This document shows, piece by piece, positions 61,182 through 64,000 of a stretch of 64,000 nt of DNA (positions within the stretch are counted from its first letter, which is position 1; every line of letters starts with the position of its first letter). The notes beneath the pieces are model-generated. The model made no database searches, was not told where the DNA came from, and saw nothing but the letters and a program-made list of their open reading frames with translations. The stretch comes from Azorinus chamasolen. Its lineage: Eukaryota > Mollusca > Bivalvia > Cardiida > Solecurtidae. The stretch lies in assembly GCA_963576725.1 (NCBI GenBank), contig OY755239.1, positions 60,109,453 through 60,173,452 of the forward strand, read 5' to 3'. Both the position numbers and the translations under genes were made by a program.

Positions 61182-61184
61182 TCA

Positions 61185-61235
61185 TGACTTCCGAAGATCT
61201 CTTACCAAAACTCTAACCAGCTTTTCCGAATCCAT
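61185..61235 (-). other. 17-codon upstream ORF before BRCA2 start
   Basis: ATG at 61235 opens MDSEKLVRVLVRDLRKS and stops at TGA (61184-61182), directly touching the ATG-ATG chosen for BRCA2. It is in the same frame. A good GTAAGA donor inside it (61205-61200) leaves open that this is the true first exon instead. Confidence 0.35.
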
Positions 61236-61373
61236 TTAACAAACTGTAAAATTCAATGAAAATCAACCCTTATGGAAGTTATGCTCTATAAACATAACCA
61301 CAACTGATCAAGTTCTGCAATGTTTGTCATCCATAACACTATCTATCTATCTTTGCATAATGCCAGACTCCGC

Positions 61374-61381
61374 TTTCGCGC
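61374..61381. promoter_or_regulatory. consensus E2F site
   Basis: TTTCGCGC, a full E2F consensus (TTTSSCGC), 193 nt upstream of the proposed BRCA2 ATG. E2F control of S-phase recombination genes, BRCA2 included, is established in vertebrates. Confidence 0.5.
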
Positions 61382-61719
61382 ATTACTGTCATGAAAAGGT
61401 GCAGGCCGTGCGAGAATAAAAGCTATAAAAGTTGTGAAATTGAGACTTCAAAAGTGGGATAGAGAGAAAGAGTATAGTGAGATAGTGTTAAAACAAGGCG
61501 AGGATTAAAATCAGGTAAAACACTAGATTCCAGACATTTAGGGGCAGTTTGAGATAAGAGAGGGGGATAATACTGACATGAATCCCTCTAGATCTGACTG
61601 CATTACTGCAGATGCTGGCAAGCTGTTCCACATGTAACACTAACAGACATGTATGTAATTATTGTATTATGTCTCTGCCCATAAAAGTAGATTTGTTTTG
61701 CTGGCTTGTGTGACAAGCA

Positions 61720-61830
61720 GTGTAGGGCCTTAGTCCACATTTGTGTACTCTAAATGGTGATATGGAGCTACTTTCGGTTTGGGCGATAACATCACAAAAT
61801 CAGCATGCTGTCTTACAGACATGTCACTGA
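61720..61830 (-). repeat. inverted-repeat arm left of HACD3 exon 1
   Basis: GTGTACTCTAAATGGTGATA ... CACAAAATCAGCATGCTGTC is the reverse complement of 63325-63420. Confidence 0.88.
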
Positions 61831-62577
61831 TGATACTATGCAGGACCTGGTCAGATACTGGATTATAAACCCGTCAGCTGGCCTAATTCTACCCAAATCA
61901 AACAAACGAAAATTTGTAAAAAAGGCATAACCATTTCTCTATTGAACATTTATGCATAAATTGATTCACTTCATAAATATTCATTTAACTTTATTTTTTT
62001 CATGTTAGTGTTAAACAAAAGCTAGGATCAGATCTTTGTAATAAACCTCCATGAGAAAAAGTTGTTCTACACATATCTTAATTTGAGGTAACGTTATGAT
62101 GAAACGTAATTCAGAAATTGAATTCCTGTTGCAGAATTAAAAATTAAGTTGGCCATTCAGTCAGTGGGATAGGGAATAGGTCGAACATTGCTTGGGGCGA
62201 ATATAATATGGAACATGATACATGTTGATACAGGTCGATTGAAGATTGCAAATTTCTTTATTCATAACACATTGTTTATAAATGTAACTGTTTTTGAAGG
62301 GAACTGACAACATATGGTGATATTTGGCATAATTTGCACATTCTGTGTCCGAAATATAACCAACCATTTCTGTCAACTATCTCGAAATTTCCCGCACTTT
62401 ACAAATTAAAATTATACGAAAAATAAAAGTTAAATCAATGAATACAAATTATTTGCAATTATAAAAACTAAATAAAAATCAGTTTTTAAAAATAATTTAG
62501 ATCGAGAAAATAAAGATTAAAGCATTGAGTAATAGAAAAAATATAATAATTTCGTTTAAAGTCAAATCATAACAAAG

Positions 62578-62661
62578 ATGGGGGATAGGTTACGTCCTTT
62601 TGTGTATTGGGGGCAGACAAATGAGTCTGTCTCGCTTCGTGTTGAATTACAGAATGTTACA
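62578..62661 (+). CDS. HACD3: HACD3-like (PTPLAD1/B-ind1) first coding exon, partial gene
   Basis: ATG in context AACAAAGATGG, 28 codons, then ACA|GTAAGT. The peptide MGDRLRPFVYWGQTNESVSL then RVELQNVT matches the start of the CS (p23-like) domain of HACD3 (human ...HVYWAQRHRELYLRVELSDV). HACD3 is an ER membrane very-long-chain 3-hydroxyacyl-CoA dehydratase. No further exon is seen before the window ends, so most of the gene lies to the right. It diverges from BRCA2. Based on 28 residues, so another CS-domain protein is possible. Confidence 0.75.
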
Positions 62662-63090
62662 GTAAGTGCATTGCGAAATAATTGAAATGAATTACCTAAT
62701 ACCACTTGAAGTTAAGTTTTAAACGTGTATTTTACTGTTTAATTGCTTTTCTAATGCCTGCAGTGCACACCGGTCATCATTCGTCCCAGAGACATATCGT
62801 AATCACTATAGAACTTTCTAGTCTCACTCTGCAAGACTTGAATAAAAAATATCAACAACTATTTGATAAGAAGATCATCTGATCAACTTGACAATATTGA
62901 AAGTTAACATTGTTGGCGATAATACCTCCCTGCCATGAGCGTTACTTCTCTAGAAAAGGAATGCAATTCTGTTCCATAGATTTTGCCACCCTTCCCACCA
63001 CATGTTAATGGCAAAGGTATAAAATATATACCCATGCTGGTATGTAGCTATGATACGGAAGCAAGCTTGTATCTAGTCCATACCTTTAAC

Positions 63091-63593
63091 CCTTTACTCC
63101 ATGGATATTCATGCGAGAAATAATAACATCATGAATATTATTATCAATTAGAATAATATTCATAATTGTTATAATACCACAATAAATTGGACATATGAAT
63201 GTTTGACCATGGCAGAAACTGTTGAATCGAATCATATAGCAACGTTATATCACAATCAAACAGAGCAGACGCTGATTAGCCGTATGATCAGGGTCTACTG
63301 TTAGTCTCATTAATGACCCGTAAGACAGCATGCTAATTTTGTGACAGGTGCCGTCTCCGGGATAGCGTTAAAACCGAAAGTAGGTCGATATCACCATTTA
63401 GAGTACACAGATGTGAACTAAGGAACGTCCTAACCTAAATCAGTCTTAATGCATGTGTACTCTCCGGGATAGCGTTAAAACCGAAAGTAGCTCGATATCA
63501 CCATTTAGAGTACACAGATGTGAACTAGGTTAGGTCTACTGTTTGCAAATGCGTAGAAAGACGTATCTATATTATAATTTAATAGAGTAAAGA
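63091..63593 (+). mobile_element. family A2 MITE split by the inverted-repeat arm
   Basis: CCCTTTACTCCATGGATATT ... CAGGGTCTACTGTTAG | insertion | GTCTACTGTTTGCAAATGCG ... GAGTAAAGAG, TTAA at 63087-63090 and 63594-63597. Confidence 0.85.
63315..63535 (+). repeat. inverted-repeat arm right of HACD3 exon 1, partly doubled
   Basis: GACAGCATGCTAATTTTGTG ... CCATTTAGAGTACACAGATG, with the last 70 bp (CTCCGGGATAGCGTTAAAAC ...) repeated at 63461-63530. It lies inside a family A2 MITE. Confidence 0.9.
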
Positions 63594-63803
63594 GTTAATA
63601 ATATGCATGGGGGATTTCAGAGAATTGCTCAGATGATCTCTTATTCTCTATACATAAGTCAAAGAGGGTTGACATTTTTTAACATATGCCTATTGGTCAA
63701 AGGTTAATGTCACAGATCCAATGATGGAGTATTTTTCTCCTGCGAACACAATGTTCAATGTCAATGTTGTCCCATGTTATAAACTTCCTATCGGGTGAAT
63801 TAA

Positions 63804-64000
63804 TCTTTTCCCTCATATAAAGTTATATAATGAACGCTTTTACACACCTTTACCAACAGAATAGACCCTGGTCAGACAGCTTCTATAGGAGTTATCTGAT
63901 CAGGGTCTTCTCTGTTTGCTTATGAAATGCTAAAATATCTGACTTTATTTTTTCTACCAATACCAAAAGAGCATGTGTACAGATACCATTATAGAAATTT
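63804..64000 (+). mobile_element. family A MITE running off the window
   Basis: TTAA-TCTTTTCCCTCATATAAAG ... dyad GCTTCTATAGGAGT ... TCTTCTCTGTTTGC. Confidence 0.8.

Larger units (their letters stand above)
61182..62577. promoter_or_regulatory. divergent BRCA2 / HACD3-like promoter region
   Basis: About 1.4 kb between the two start codons, nearly free of TTAA MITEs, unlike all surrounding DNA. Contains a TTTCGCGC site, a minus-strand upstream ATG with a 17-codon frame, and an inverted-repeat arm at 61720-61830. Transcription start sites cannot be read from sequence. Confidence 0.5.

Noticed and set aside
61415..61435. TATAAAAG as a TATA box
   Set aside because: It points toward the HACD3-like gene but is over 1.1 kb from its start codon; nothing else supports it.

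Overview
This is animal nuclear DNA: AT-rich, with short exons in long introns, GT/AG splice sites, and about half of the sequence made of short repeats. The repeat style (TGACCTTGACCTT tandem blocks ending in GGACAGACGGACGG tracts, very abundant TTAA-flanked MITEs with long palindromic centres) together with the invertebrate-type exon structure points to a bivalve mollusc. The species is an inference, not something the sequence proves.

The main gene is a BRCA2 orthologue on the minus strand, from its putative start codon at 61181 to its stop at 15617. I could place 28 coding exons (one of them tentative) by matching protein motifs, AG/GT splice sites and codon phase. Joined, they give an uninterrupted frame of about 3,611 codons, close to the 3,418 of human BRCA2. 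In order it encodes a PALB2-binding W-F-E motif (59.3 kb), the conserved S-W-x-x-S-L-A-T-P-P segment (55.9 kb), a large charged exon (50.2-52.2 kb), a giant exon (44.5-49.6 kb) with about 19 BRC or BRC-like RAD51-binding repeats (human has 8), the helical domain, OB1, OB2 with its tower, OB3, and a C-terminal exon with an S-P...K-G-F-K-P-P motif like the human C-terminal RAD51 site.

Head-to-head with it on the plus strand, at 62578-62661, is the first coding exon of a HACD3-like (PTPLAD1) 3-hydroxyacyl-CoA dehydratase gene; the rest lies beyond the window. The 1.4 kb between the two starts holds a consensus E2F site close to BRCA2.

From 1 to 15.6 kb no intact host gene is visible. This stretch is built of duplications (1-254 = 2267-2520; 3098-5398 = 7138-11236; an inverted copy 2859-3100 / 5862-6101), a 2 kb satellite-bearing insertion and a decayed reverse-transcriptase fragment.

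Across the window there are roughly 80 MITE copies in at least seven families (called here A, B, C, D, E, G, H). A, B, D and G are flanked by TTAA and begin CCC(A/T)T, as piggyBac-type elements do; C is flanked by TA and begins CAGTAAAACC. Their centres are long palindromes, and A, B, C, D and H share the same dyad, GCTCC-N4-GGAGC. Several copies are nested or joined end to end by a single shared TTAA.
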